DNA from: JAEUIE01 sp046350055
GTDB lineage: Bacteria > Planctomycetota > Planctomycetia > Gemmatales > HRBIN36
DNA: 64,000 bases
Reading direction: 5' to 3'
NCBI GenBank assembly: GCA_046350055.1
Contig: JAXMBC010000001.1
Coordinates: forward strand, 186,001-250,000
Part shown: positions 27,895 through 38,300 of the stretch, one piece after another
Layout of the letters: each line of letters opens with the position of its first letter
How positions within the stretch are numbered: position 1 is the first letter of the stretch
The notes under the pieces: model-generated
The model's input: only the letters and a program-made list of their open reading frames with translations
Databases searched by the model: none
Told to the model about the DNA's origin: nothing
Made by a program: the position numbers and the translations under genes

Positions 27895-29322
<1,428 letters not shown>

Positions 29323-29370
29323 GCATCGTTCCTGTGACTGGTACCCTGGAGACGCCGTTGACCAGAGGTA

Positions 29371-29414
29371 CAAAAGAAAAGGCGCCCGCCATCGGTTGAA
29401 GGATGGCGGGCGCC
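29371..29414 (-). terminator. Regulated intrinsic terminator in the ahcY leader
   Basis: On the minus strand a perfect 13-bp stem (29402-29414 with 29381-29393) is followed by TTTTCTTTTG. Its 5' arm contains GCGCCC, the same bases that close the riboswitch pseudoknot. Aptamer and terminator should therefore be mutually exclusive. Confidence 0.85.
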
Positions 29415-29481
29415 GTTGTGTTCAGTTGTCGAGCCTGGTCTTGGCCCCACGTGGGCAGAGAAGATCGCAGCGCCCCTCGAC
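29406..29481 (-). promoter_or_regulatory. SAH riboswitch (S-adenosylhomocysteine aptamer) controlling ahcY
   Basis: Read on the minus strand from 29481, the leader matches the SAH riboswitch consensus: GTCGAGGGGCGCTGC, then a P2 hairpin built on TCTT...GCCCAC/GTGGGGC...AAGA, then CCAGGCTCGAC, then AACGGCGCCC. P1 pairs GTCGAG (29476-29481) with CTCGAC (29428-29433). The pseudoknot pairs GGGCGC (29470-29475) with GCGCCC (29408-29413). Known SAH riboswitches sit upstream of ahcY and turn it on when SAH rises. Here the pseudoknot strand is also the terminator's 5' arm, so binding should prevent termination. Confidence 0.92.
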
Positions 29482-29544
29482 TATTTTAATATAGTGCGCG
29501 GGAGACGTTTTGGATGCAGGAAACGTGTGATGCGGGAGAGTCGG

Positions 29545-29594
29545 GCAATGCAGTTGCGATGTTGTATTGCATCGTCAGTTCGATACTGCATTGC
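29545..29594. other. Unassigned structured palindrome
   Basis: GCAATGCAGT (29545-29554) pairs perfectly with ACTGCATTGC (29585-29594), and an inner helix CGATG/CATCG (29557-29561, 29570-29574) lies between. It is in the 255-base gap between the riboswitch and the AAA_25 gene. The gap has no convincing ORF. Function is unknown. Confidence 0.4.
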
Positions 29595-29736
29595 ACCGCA
29601 AGTACCCGTAGCCCGTCTTGTGCAAGTACAGTGTAGCGTGATTGCGAAACCTGTTGCGCGGAGGTTGAGCCTTGGCACAGCGAGGTATGCGGTGCGGGGT
29701 GCATGTTCAGTGCAGTAACTGACATCATACTGTCAA

Positions 29737-30981
29737 TCAGACAAGGCTTCGGAGTTTGGCGCGGAGGTAATCGGCCCTGGCGATGATGGCGTCGGCGGCA
29801 CGGCAGTGATCTTCGGCTGTCGGGGAATCGGGGTGGCGTGCGCGCTGCAACATCATGTCAGATATAGACTTACTATGATCCCTGGCCTCCTGCTCATCTT
29901 GCCCCTCGATGGGTCGCGTAGCGCGGCGGCGTTTGAAGTCGAAACTGAACCGGGGGGCGGGCAGCGTGCTGGCTGGTGGCTGGACGGAAGCGGGCGCCGC
30001 AGCCTTCTGGGCAGTGGCGGGGGCTGACCCTGTATCCTTCTTCCTAACCTCGAAGTGGGCCGGCGCGGTAATGTAGCATTCCATCAGGTGGGTGGTTCGC
30101 AGGCCGAAGTTACCTCGCTCCAGAGCCTGGTGGATCTCGGTCCTGGTGAAGCCCATCTTGTGGAGGGCATCGGTGAGCACGTTCATTTCCAGAGCCTTGT
30201 CCGCAATGAGGCGACAGGCAAAGTCGACGCAGGCGGCGAGGCGTTGCTCACGGAAATGACAGTAGCGCCAGGGGGAAGGTGACCTGGCGGGTTGCACGTG
30301 CTGCTTGCGCAACCTGGCACGCACCACCACGTCGCCGTCCTCGCCGATGGTCAGGTGGTACTGGTCTCTTGATGGTCCGAACTGATTATGGGCAATGGAG
30401 AGTATGCGCTGGTTTTCGTGATAGGGATGCCAGCCGAGGGTGAGGCCATGATGCAACACGCGGAGGGCAGCCTTGGTGAGGTTGCCGCTGGTGCGAGGTT
30501 CGTGCAGGCCGCGGCTGCGGGTGAGGAGGACGGTGATATCGCGTTCCTTCACCAAGTCGTACAGCTCACGCCAGAGGCGGCGGGCTTCGTGGGGGTTCAC
30601 ATCAGGCCCAGCGTCCAACAGATCGTCGAAACCATCGACGATCACGATAGTGGGCTGATGTTCATCGACCTGCTGCCGGAGTTGGGCAAGGACGTGAGGG
30701 AAGACGCAGGCGGATTTCGTGTCAGGCAGTGTATCGGGGACATTCAGCTGGCGAACGATGACGCGTTCCCGGGTGTAGCCGGCGGAATTGAGGAACGTGA
30801 GGGCAGCTTCGGTCTGGCCGATGTCGTGAAGGTAGAGGACGCTTTGTCCCTCGATATGTGAGAGCTGGGCTGCCCAGTGGGTGGCGAGGAGTGTTTTGCC
30901 GACGCGGGGAGCACCATCAAGGGTGAGGAGTTCACCAGCGGGCAGCAGGCCGGGGATGTGCCAGTGGGTTTGCGTACGCAT
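29737..30981 (-). CDS. AAA_25/RepA-like RecA-fold ATPase
   Basis: The 414-residue product has a RecA-type NTPase core. Walker A is LDGAPRVGKT at about 21-30, followed by ATHWAAQL, and Walker B is TIVIVDGFDDLLD at about 108-120. A later LTRSRG resembles the sensor region of AAA_25/RepA proteins. The C-terminal 180 residues are unassigned: a helical stretch (EMNVLTDALHKMGFTRTEIHQALERG) could be a winged helix, then a low-complexity tail. Such ATPases occur in plasmid or phage replication and as chromosomal genes near mobile DNA. No replication origin or primase is adjacent, so the role is open. Confidence 0.7.
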   Translation of the reverse strand: MRTQTHWHIPGLLPAGELLTLDGAPRVGKTLLATHWAAQLSHIEGQSVLYLHDIGQTEAALTFLNSAGYTRERVIVRQLNVPDTLPDTKSACVFPHVLAQLRQQVDEHQPTIVIVDGFDDLLDAGPDVNPHEARRLWRELYDLVKERDITVLLTRSRGLHEPRTSGNLTKAALRVLHHGLTLGWHPYHENQRILSIAHNQFGPSRDQYHLTIGEDGDVVVRARLRKQHVQPARSPSPWRYCHFREQRLAACVDFACRLIADKALEMNVLTDALHKMGFTRTEIHQALERGNFGLRTTHLMECYITAPAHFEVRKKDTGSAPATAQKAAAPASVQPPASTLPAPRFSFDFKRRRATRPIEGQDEQEARDHSKSISDMMLQRARHPDSPTAEDHCRAADAIIARADYLRAKLRSLV

Positions 30982-31123
30982 AGTGCACCTAAGAGAAGGA
31001 GGTTGGTGTACTATTGTCCTAGCAATGGCGATAGTGAACAGTCAACAGGGTGTAGAGATTTCTGACAGGTGAGACGTCCTGAGACAGAAGCTTTCACTCA
31101 AGAGAGCGCGAGCACTAAAAGGA

Positions 31124-31151
31124 ACCACCCACAAGGTAGCTTGTGGGTGGT
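31124..31151 (-). terminator. Terminator after the TPM-domain gene
   Basis: A perfect 12-bp stem (ACCACCCACAAG / CTTGTGGGTGGT) with loop GTAG (CTAC on the minus strand) is followed on the minus strand by TTCCTTTTAG. It lies 48 bases after the stop of the minus-strand gene. Confidence 0.75.
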
Positions 31152-31198
31152 GTTGCATTTCAAGTTATCGTGCTGCGGTATCCAGCAGCTTCAGCTTG

Positions 31199-32572
31199 TT
31201 AGTAGTCGCCACCACCGCCGGAGTCGCCTCCGCCAAAGTCGCCACCACCACCAAAGTCACCGCCGCCGCCACCGAAATCACCGCCACCACCAAAGTCGCC
31301 TCCGGTGCTGCCGCCGAAGTCTCCGGATTCACCGTAGTCGCCACCGGAACTGGAGCCATAATCAGCACCGCTGCTCGCTCCATAGTCTGCTCCGGTGCTG
31401 CCGCCGGAGCCACCGAAATTGGCATCGCCCCCGGTCACGCCGGCATCGTAATCTGCACCGGTGCTGGCGCCAGCGCCGCCATCAGCTTCACCATAGTCGG
31501 CGCCGGTGGTATAGCCCGCTGCATCGGGCTGACTGCTGGAGCCACCCAGGTAACCACCACCTGTGCTCGCCGAGGTGCCGCCGTATTCAGTGTGACTGTG
31601 ACCGCCGCGGAAGAAGCGATCATACATGTAGTTACCCGCAGCTGCTCCGAGCATGCCAGTCATCAGGCTGCCCATGAAGCCCATCCCACCTGCCTGCTGC
31701 TGGGGATAGCCCATTGGCATGGGCTGCCCGTAACCCTGGGGCTGGCCATAGCCTTGAGGCTGACCATACCCCATGCCGCCGCGATTCATCCCGCCCATGC
31801 CGCCACCCATGGGGGCGCCGGGAGGGGGAGGAGGACCATAGGCCCCGGGCTGGAAGCGTGGCCGCGTAAAGGCACGGACCAGACCGATGAGAATCCAGAA
31901 GCCCAGTAACCCCACGATGATCAACGTGATGACGGTACCCATGGACATCTTCCCTTCTTTGGTTTCCTGTATGGTCTTGGTGGCAAAATCCTTGCCTTGC
32001 TGAACGACTCCCTTCTGAGTGGCTTCGGCTAACGGGCTCGTACCTTTGAAGTGCGAGAGCATTTTTGTCTTGGCATCAGCCACCATGTCGAGTAGCCCCT
32101 GGTTGGGATCGCCTGACGCCATGACTTTGCCAAGGTGATCCGCCACCTTCCGTGCATCAGTAGCACTCAGGATTTTTGCCGTTTCGACATCGGAATTGAG
32201 CGCAATGAAATTGTGTGGCTTAGCTCCTGAAACCACATCATCCTGCACTTCCTTGACGACAAGATAGACCGTGCCGGTTATCTTCAAGTCCTTATTGCGG
32301 GCCTGAGCCCAGTCTAAGTAAAACTTCTCACGGTTCGCACGGAAGGCAGCCCGCTTGTCCGCGGGGATACCGTGATAGGTTTCGATGACGATGGTCTGCT
32401 TCGTCTTCTCCTTAATTTCTTTCAGCGTCTCGTTGGCCTTTTTGATGGCATCCGACGAGAACATCTTCGCATTATCGACAACGCCCGGGTCGGTGGCGTG
32501 CGCGGCTGAGCTGACCATGAGCCAGCCCATCAGCAACGCCATCGGAATGGCGGATTTTCGTAAAAGAGTCAT
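31199..32572 (-). CDS. TPM (TLP18.3/Psb32/MOLO-1) domain protein with Gly-rich tail
   Basis: The 457-residue product has a signal peptide ending ...SSAAHA (about 26) and a TPM domain (about 30-185: VVDNAKMFSSDAIKKANETL, then IVIETYHGI and FIALNSDVETAKIL). A transmembrane helix follows (about 212-235, VITLIIVGLLGFWILIGLV). The tail of about 220 residues is first Gly/Met/Pro/Gln-rich with repeated YGQPQG units, then composed of repeated DYG.., STGADY and DFGGGG units. TPM proteins are periplasmic or thylakoid-lumen proteins tied to membrane-protein repair. The tail would lie on the opposite side of the membrane from the TPM domain if the signal peptide is cleaved. Confidence 0.8.
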   Translation of the reverse strand: MTLLRKSAIPMALLMGWLMVSSAAHATDPGVVDNAKMFSSDAIKKANETLKEIKEKTKQTIVIETYHGIPADKRAAFRANREKFYLDWAQARNKDLKITGTVYLVVKEVQDDVVSGAKPHNFIALNSDVETAKILSATDARKVADHLGKVMASGDPNQGLLDMVADAKTKMLSHFKGTSPLAEATQKGVVQQGKDFATKTIQETKEGKMSMGTVITLIIVGLLGFWILIGLVRAFTRPRFQPGAYGPPPPPGAPMGGGMGGMNRGGMGYGQPQGYGQPQGYGQPMPMGYPQQQAGGMGFMGSLMTGMLGAAAGNYMYDRFFRGGHSHTEYGGTSASTGGGYLGGSSSQPDAAGYTTGADYGEADGGAGASTGADYDAGVTGGDANFGGSGGSTGADYGASSGADYGSSSGGDYGESGDFGGSTGGDFGGGGDFGGGGGDFGGGGDFGGGDSGGGGDY

Positions 32573-32681
32573 CCTGGCAGCTCCTCAGGTAGGGAAGGGG
32601 AACCACGCATTATTGTACGCAGCATTCGCCGCGTAGTTCTCTAGATTCATTCGTTTTGTGCAGATGGGGATTTAGGCGGCA

Positions 32682-32712
32682 AGCTGTCAGCTATCTGCTT
32701 TCAGCTATCAGC
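32682..32712. repeat. Heptad repeat array (AGCTATC family), left copy
   Basis: Contiguous 7-base units AGCTGTC-AGCTATC-TGCTTTC-AGCTATC, then AGC. An inverted, imperfect counterpart lies at 33997-34026. Together they bracket hslV and the orphan gene. Confidence 0.65.
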
Positions 32713-32780
32713 CAGGGTGGTTTCATGTATAAATACAACGCAGCGATCAATGCGACTTCATCCCGTGGGACTCAGCACTT

Positions 32781-33314
32781 ATGACGATCAAAGCCACGAC
32801 TATCCTTGCTGTTCGCCATCAGGGGAAGACTGCCATTGGTGGCGATGGCCAGGTGACGCTGGGCAATGTGGTGATGAAGCAGGATGCCCAGAAGATACGC
32901 AAGCTTGATGGCGGGCGGGTGCTGGTCGGCTTTGCCGGCGGAGCTGCTGATGCCTTTGCTTTGCTAGAACGCTTTGAAGCCAAGCTCAAGGACTTCGCCG
33001 GCAGTGTGCCGCGGGCAGCTGTTGAGTTAGCCAAGGACTGGCGGACTGATCGAGCCATGCGCCGGCTGGAAGCCATGATGATTGCTGCGGATAAAGAAAA
33101 TCTGCTGGTCGTCAGTGGCACCGGTGATGTGATCCAGCCGACTGACGGCATCCTGGGCATCGGTTCGGGTGGGTCGTACGCCATTGCCGCTGCCCGGGCG
33201 CTGGTCAAGCACTCGAAGCTCAGTGCCAAGGAGATCGTCCAGGCTGCACTCGATATTACGGGGGATCTGTGTATTTACACGAACCGGAATATCGTGGTGG
33301 AAGAGGTGGCATAG
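32781..33314 (+). CDS. hslV: ATP-dependent protease subunit HslV (ClpQ)
   Basis: This is the proteasome-like peptidase of the HslVU complex. The mature N-terminal nucleophile is Thr6 (ATTILAVR) after a five-residue propeptide, as in many non-enteric HslV. The conserved GDGQVTLGNVVMK, GFAGGAADAFALLERFE and LGIGSGGSYAIAAARAL blocks are present, and the length of 177 residues is normal. It degrades substrates unfolded by HslU. The gene is separated from hslU by about 715 bases holding an orphan ORF and a repeat, although the two are usually adjacent. Confidence 0.95.
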   Translation: MTIKATTILAVRHQGKTAIGGDGQVTLGNVVMKQDAQKIRKLDGGRVLVGFAGGAADAFALLERFEAKLKDFAGSVPRAAVELAKDWRTDRAMRRLEAMMIAADKENLLVVSGTGDVIQPTDGILGIGSGGSYAIAAARALVKHSKLSAKEIVQAALDITGDLCIYTNRNIVVEEVA

Positions 33315-33373
33315 AAATGTTCGTGGACAAGAAGTAACTAGTAGCAGTACTGAAGCTATCTGCGACTGGATAT

Positions 33374-33877
33374 TTGCTAGTTGCAATACTGATTACCTGT
33401 GGAGTGATGCTTTATCAGCGACACTCCTTATTTCGCACCAATGGTGGAGAGTGTATGACCATGTCAATTGTACTACTATATTTCGTTATCTCTTTCCTGC
33501 ATGTTTTCAGCGATCGTGTCTATGATCGTACTGATCTAACTGCGCCGATCATTACCAAGCATCACAAGGCCAATTTGCTGATTTATGTTCCACCAGGAAG
33601 GCAAGTCATCGTCAGTTTTGATTTGACAACCATGACCTGCCTCGGCTGTTACCCCATACGTGGAAAAGTAGAATTCCCTAAAACGCGCGAAGGCTTGTCT
33701 TCGAGTATCATGCGCTTCGTTGTCCCAGACGAGAAGAACCTGGCAAACGTCTATACTGCTGGCAAGGCAAGCAACTTGAAGCATTGTGTTGTCGTTGTAT
33801 TTTCCACTCACGAAGCAGGACTGATTGACTTGCACACTGGCACTTATGTCTTTCTCAACAACAAGAGCGATTTCTGA
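33374..33877 (+). CDS. Orphan protein between hslV and hslU, hypothetical
   Basis: A frame of up to 167 residues. A hydrophobic start (LVAILITCGVMLY) and a second hydrophobic stretch (SIVLLYFVISFLHVF) precede a polar, mixed alpha/beta C-terminus with no recognised motif. The start is uncertain: TTG at 33374 has no ribosome site, while the ATG at 33455 has GGAGA 4 bases upstream and gives 140 residues. Codon usage and composition look more AT-rich than in hslV and hslU. It sits between two genes that normally adjoin and is flanked on the right by a heptad repeat, which suggests insertion. It may be non-coding. Confidence 0.45.
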   Translation: MLVAILITCGVMLYQRHSLFRTNGGECMTMSIVLLYFVISFLHVFSDRVYDRTDLTAPIITKHHKANLLIYVPPGRQVIVSFDLTTMTCLGCYPIRGKVEFPKTREGLSSSIMRFVVPDEKNLANVYTAGKASNLKHCVVVVFSTHEAGLIDLHTGTYVFLNNKSDF

Positions 33878-33996
33878 TACTGCCCAAAGCGTTGCGCCAT
33901 GCTTCGGCTCGTGATCAAATAGCAGACATTCAGTCTTTCCGTATGATGGAGACAACCGGACTACCATCGTTGAAGGCTATCGCTCCCAGTCGGGAC

Positions 33997-34026
33997 GCTG
34001 ATAGCTATAGCTGAAAGCTGATAGCT
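33997..34026. repeat. Heptad repeat array (AGCTATC family), inverted right copy
   Basis: The sequence GCTGATAGCTATAGCTGAAA followed by GCTGATAGCT. Its reverse complement is built from AGCTATC-AGCTTTC-AGCTATA units, inverted relative to 32682-32712. It ends 4 bases before the hslU start codon. Confidence 0.6.
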
Positions 34027-34030
34027 CCTC

Positions 34031-35356
34031 ATGAAGCCCCTTACTCCCAAAGAAATCGTCGCCGCTCTGGATAAGCACATCGTCGGGCAGGCGGCAGCCA
34101 AGAAGTCGGTTGCCATCGCGCTGCGGAATCGCTGGCGGCGGCAGCAACTCCCTGAAGCGATGCAGACTGATATTACGCCCAAGAACATCCTGATGATCGG
34201 GCCCACCGGTGTGGGCAAGACCGAGATTGCCCGCCGGCTCGCCCAACTCACCGGGGCGCCGTTTGTCAAAGTGGAAGCCACCAAGTACACCGAAGTGGGC
34301 TACCATGGCCGCGATGTGGACAGCATGGTGCGTGACCTGACTGAAGTAGCCATCGGCATGGTGCGGGCGGATCAGCGTAAGCAGGTCGAAACCAAAGCAG
34401 TAGAACGGGTGAACGATCGTCTCCTCGATCTGCTGTTGCCTTCCAGCGGCTGGGATCCTGATACTTCGCCTGAAGAAGCAGAACGCAAGAATCGTTCACG
34501 GGAAAAGATCAAAGCCAAGCTGCTTGCTGGTGATCTGGAAGAGAGTGAAGTCGAGATCCAGATCGAGCAGAAGCAGCCCCAGGTCACCATGCTGGGCATG
34601 GGGCAGATGGAATCGGACCTGCAGACCGTCATCGAAAAGATGATGCCCAAAAGCACTGCCACCCGCAAGATGCCGGTCAGGGAAGCCCGCAAGGTGCTGC
34701 TGGATCAGGAAGCGGAAGTGCTTATCGACAAGCAGGTCGTCATCGAGAAGGCTATCAAACTGGTGGAAAACCAGGGCATTCTCTTCATCGATGAAATCGA
34801 CAAAGTCTGTGGCCCGTCCGCAGGCTCTGGTCCCGATGTTTCCCGCCAGGGTGTGCAGCGTGATCTGCTTCCGATTGTGGAAGGCACTACGGTGAGCACC
34901 CGCTATGGCCCGGTCAGTACGGATCACATTCTGTTCATTGCCGCGGGGGCGTTTCATGTGTCGAAGCCGAGCGACCTGATGCCGGAACTGCAAGGCCGCT
35001 TCCCCATCCGCGTGGAACTGGAAGACCTCAACAAGGCTGACTTCCTCCGCATTCTGACAGAGCCACAGCACGCCCTGACCAAGCAGTACAGCGAACTGCT
35101 CGCCACTGAAGGGGTGAAGCTCAGCTTTACTGATGATGCTCTCGCGGAGATGGCAGAGCTTGCTTACGAAGCGAACCGGGCGACGCAGAACATTGGTGCC
35201 CGCCGTTTGCACACGATCATCGAACGGCTGGTGGAAGACATCAGCTTCGCCGGGCCTGACTGGAAACCGAAGAAGTTCTCCATCGACCGTGACTATGTCC
35301 GCAAGCAGTTGGGGCACCTGTTCAAGAAGGAAGACTTGAGCAAGTTTATCCTGTGA
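34031..35356 (+). CDS. hslU: HslVU protease ATPase subunit HslU (ClpY)
   Basis: This AAA+ unfoldase feeds HslV. The 441-residue product carries LTPKEIVAALDKHIVGQ at the N-terminus, Walker A GPTGVGKT at 57-64, YTEVGYHGRDVDSMVRDL, the intermediate (I) domain at about 115-240, Walker B GILFIDEIDK, sensor motifs in GRFPIRVEL and GARRLHTI, and the C-terminal LSKFIL tail that docks into HslV. The start ATG lies 4 bases after a heptad repeat, so no good ribosome site exists apart from GATAGCTCC. Confidence 0.95.
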   Translation: MKPLTPKEIVAALDKHIVGQAAAKKSVAIALRNRWRRQQLPEAMQTDITPKNILMIGPTGVGKTEIARRLAQLTGAPFVKVEATKYTEVGYHGRDVDSMVRDLTEVAIGMVRADQRKQVETKAVERVNDRLLDLLLPSSGWDPDTSPEEAERKNRSREKIKAKLLAGDLEESEVEIQIEQKQPQVTMLGMGQMESDLQTVIEKMMPKSTATRKMPVREARKVLLDQEAEVLIDKQVVIEKAIKLVENQGILFIDEIDKVCGPSAGSGPDVSRQGVQRDLLPIVEGTTVSTRYGPVSTDHILFIAAGAFHVSKPSDLMPELQGRFPIRVELEDLNKADFLRILTEPQHALTKQYSELLATEGVKLSFTDDALAEMAELAYEANRATQNIGARRLHTIIERLVEDISFAGPDWKPKKFSIDRDYVRKQLGHLFKKEDLSKFIL

Positions 35357-35359
35357 TTC

Positions 35360-35385
35360 CCTCACTCACGCTTCGGGTTAGTATC
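35360..35385 (-). repeat. Dispersed repeat (ACTAACCCGAAGCG family), copy 2
   Basis: On the minus strand ACTAACCCGAAGCGTGAGTG starts directly at the stop codon of the giant WD40 gene. It is the second copy of the repeat at 25141-25167, in the same orientation relative to its upstream gene. Confidence 0.7.
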
Positions 35386-38300
35386 ACGGCATCTTGATCA
35401 CGTAGACTGTGCCGTTCATGTTACCCGTTGCGATCAGGGATCCATCCGGGTTGACGCTCAGCCCATAGAGCCCCATGGGCATCTTCTGGCTGTGCAGAAG
35501 CTTACCGTCGGCTGTGCTCCAGATGGTGATCCATCCGCCGTTGCCGGCAGCGACCAGTTTCTTGCCATCATTCGTCAGCTTGATGGTGTTGATGAAATCC
35601 CGCTGGGCTTTGTCCTTGAGTGCTGGATCGATGAACTCCTTCACCAACCCGCCATCGGCTGTATTCCAGAGCTTGATCTTGCCATCAGCTCCGGCGGAGT
35701 AGAGTTGGTTGCTGGACGTGTACGCTACGGTATAGACGGCATCGCCGTGGCCTTGTGGAGCTGACTTGTCGTCGTAGCCTTTGATCTCGCGTTCCACCTT
35801 CTTGCCGGCGACATCGATCAGTTTAATGGTGCGGTCGAAGCAGCCGATGGCCAACTGCTTGCCGTCGCTTCGCCAGGCTGCACAGTAGAGTGGCTGAGGA
35901 TTCAGTTTCACTTCGCCGGTCTGTTTGCCATCGCTGGGGTTCCAGAACCGGATGGTGCCGTCGTGGCTCGACGAAGCCAGTGTCAGGCCATCGGGGCTGT
36001 AGGCGACTGCATCAACGAGGTTGCCATGGCCTGCCAGGTTACGCAGGGGAATGTCGCCTGCCAGCTTCCATGATTTCACCATCTTGTCGCTGCTGGCGGA
36101 GTAGATGGTCGAGACAGTGCTCGGCATGACGACGCTGGTCACCGGTCCTGCCTGCTTGAAGCTGTGCAAGATCTTGCCAAAGTCAGGGGCAGGAGCCTGG
36201 GCAGGGGTCAGGGTGATGTTTATCACGGTGATGCTGCCATCGGCATGGCCAACCACGAGGTTGTTGCCTTGCACAGCAAGTGTCTTGGCCCCAGCGGGTG
36301 CAGGCATATTCTTCACTTCCTTGCCATCGGTGGCATTGAAGGCCCGCAGGGTCTTGTCCGCGCCGGCAGTGAAGATCACCTGGCTGTTGGCAGTGGAAGC
36401 AACCGCTTCGATGGGGCCGGCGTGGCCTTTGAGTTCCTTGTCGAGGTTGCCATTGGTGAGGTTGTAGACCTTGGCGATGCCTTCGGTGGTGGCGACGACG
36501 GCCCGGTTGCCACCATCCAGAATCGCCATGCCGAGAAGCGGGCCGGAGCCAGCGGTGATGGTACGGGCAGGGGACTTGGTTCCACCCTGCTTCACTTGCG
36601 ACCTGTTGACGAGTAGTAACGTCTTGCCATCGCCGCTCCAGCTTGAGGAGATCGCATCCCCCGAGTGAACGCTCAGTTCCTTGCCGCTGGTGGATTCGAG
36701 AACACGCGTGACTCCATCCTGGGTGACAACAGCGAGCTGGTTGCCATCACCGCTGAAGCTACACGCCACGATGAGGCTGGCTTGCTTGAACTTTCTGAGA
36801 ATGGCTCCATCCTTGGGGTTGATCAGCGTCAGCTGCAGCCCACATACCACTGCCAGTCGTGAACCATCCTTCGACCAGTGCACCAAACTAGCGTTGTCTT
36901 CGAGCGAGATGGTCTTGTCCGCCTTATTCTCCTTGACCAACCAGAGATGGAGTTTCTTCTTGTCGTCAGCAACAGCAAGGAGATTGGCATCCGTGGGGTG
37001 AAACTGGACAGCAAGTTTGATCGATGTCTCCAGTGTGACGGACGGTGTCTCATAGCGAAGTTTCTGATCCACCCCCTGATCTTCCACCTTGATGTTCCAT
37101 GTCTTATCCTGCCGGGTGACATCAAACTTGGTGAAGATCTTGCGGTTCCTGATCTCTTCTTCATTCAATTTGTGATGTTCTGTTTCCTTGCGAACGAGCG
37201 CTTCTTCCATTTCTTGAGGTATTAAGATGAAAATACTGACGGGCGGTTCGTTGAGTTCCGCTCCCTTGGCAAACGACTCACAGACTTCCTTATTATTGTT
37301 GACAACCCAGAGTCGCTGCAGTTTCTGGGCATACTTCTGAAAATCCCCTGTTTCCATCGTCATAGGTGAGAATGGAGCATTGCCTTCGAGTGTTTCATAG
37401 ATGAGGAATTTGCCCTCTTTCATGCGTACCCCTACAACCACTTTCAAGTTAGCCAGTTTGTTCACGAACTCTTTGTCATCCTCATACTTAAAGTTGATGC
37501 GCCATCGCTTGGTGCGACCGAGTCGACTCCCTGTGCCGACGCCGACAATTGGCTTGCCACTCGAGGATGGTACCACTTGCGCTTTGCCCGTGATAACCTT
37601 GTCCGCCTTCTTGCTCTTATCCTTCGAAACCTCTCCGAACATCACGCTGCCGTCTTCCATGGCAATGGCGAACGCCTGTCCATCGCTACGCAGGCTGATA
37701 TGGTTAATGGCCTTACCCGAGTCCAGTTTGATCTTCGACGAAGCAATCTCAATGCCATCTACTTTCGTGGCAGGAATCTTCACATCTTGAGTCACTTTGC
37801 CTAGTTCAACCTGGTGTGTGAATGTGCCCGTTTTCACGTCCCACCAGGCCACCCTGCCATCGGCAAGGCTGGCAATCACCGTATCTCCCGCCAAGCTCAA
37901 GTGGCTGATCGCAGCCGAGGCAGCAGGCAGCGCCTTCTCCAGCGTACCATCCGCCTTCAGCACCCGGATTGACTTGTCGGCACACGCCAGCGCCTGCCGG
38001 CCATCCGGGGCACGATAAACCTGAGTGATTGTCGTCTTCTCCACATTGTAACTAACCGAGGTGCCACTGAGCGGCAGGTTCCACACCTTCACCAGTCCAT
38101 CGCCACCGGCGGTGAAGAGCAGTTGATGATTGGGATGGAACCCGAGACCTTTTACATCCTTACTGTGCGCTGCAGCCTGACCGAGTTGTTTACCATCAGC
38201 CAGGTTGTACAGCGTGACTTTGCCCGCAGCATCGCCTGCTGCAAGCCACTGGCCATTGGGGGAGACCAGCATCGACGTAATGGCGGATGATCCCTTGAGT

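Noticed and set aside
29416..29728. Short frames on both strands around the ahcY leader
   Set aside because: They overlap the riboswitch and the palindrome, are Cys/Arg-rich without domains and lack ribosome sites.
29737..30981. Prophage or plasmid replication module based on the RepA-like ATPase
   Set aside because: No integrase, primase, iterons or phage structural genes nearby.
33536..33967. Minus-strand frame of 143 codons opposite the orphan gene between hslV and hslU
   Set aside because: No ribosome site or motif; the plus-strand frame has better hydrophobic leader features, though neither is certain.
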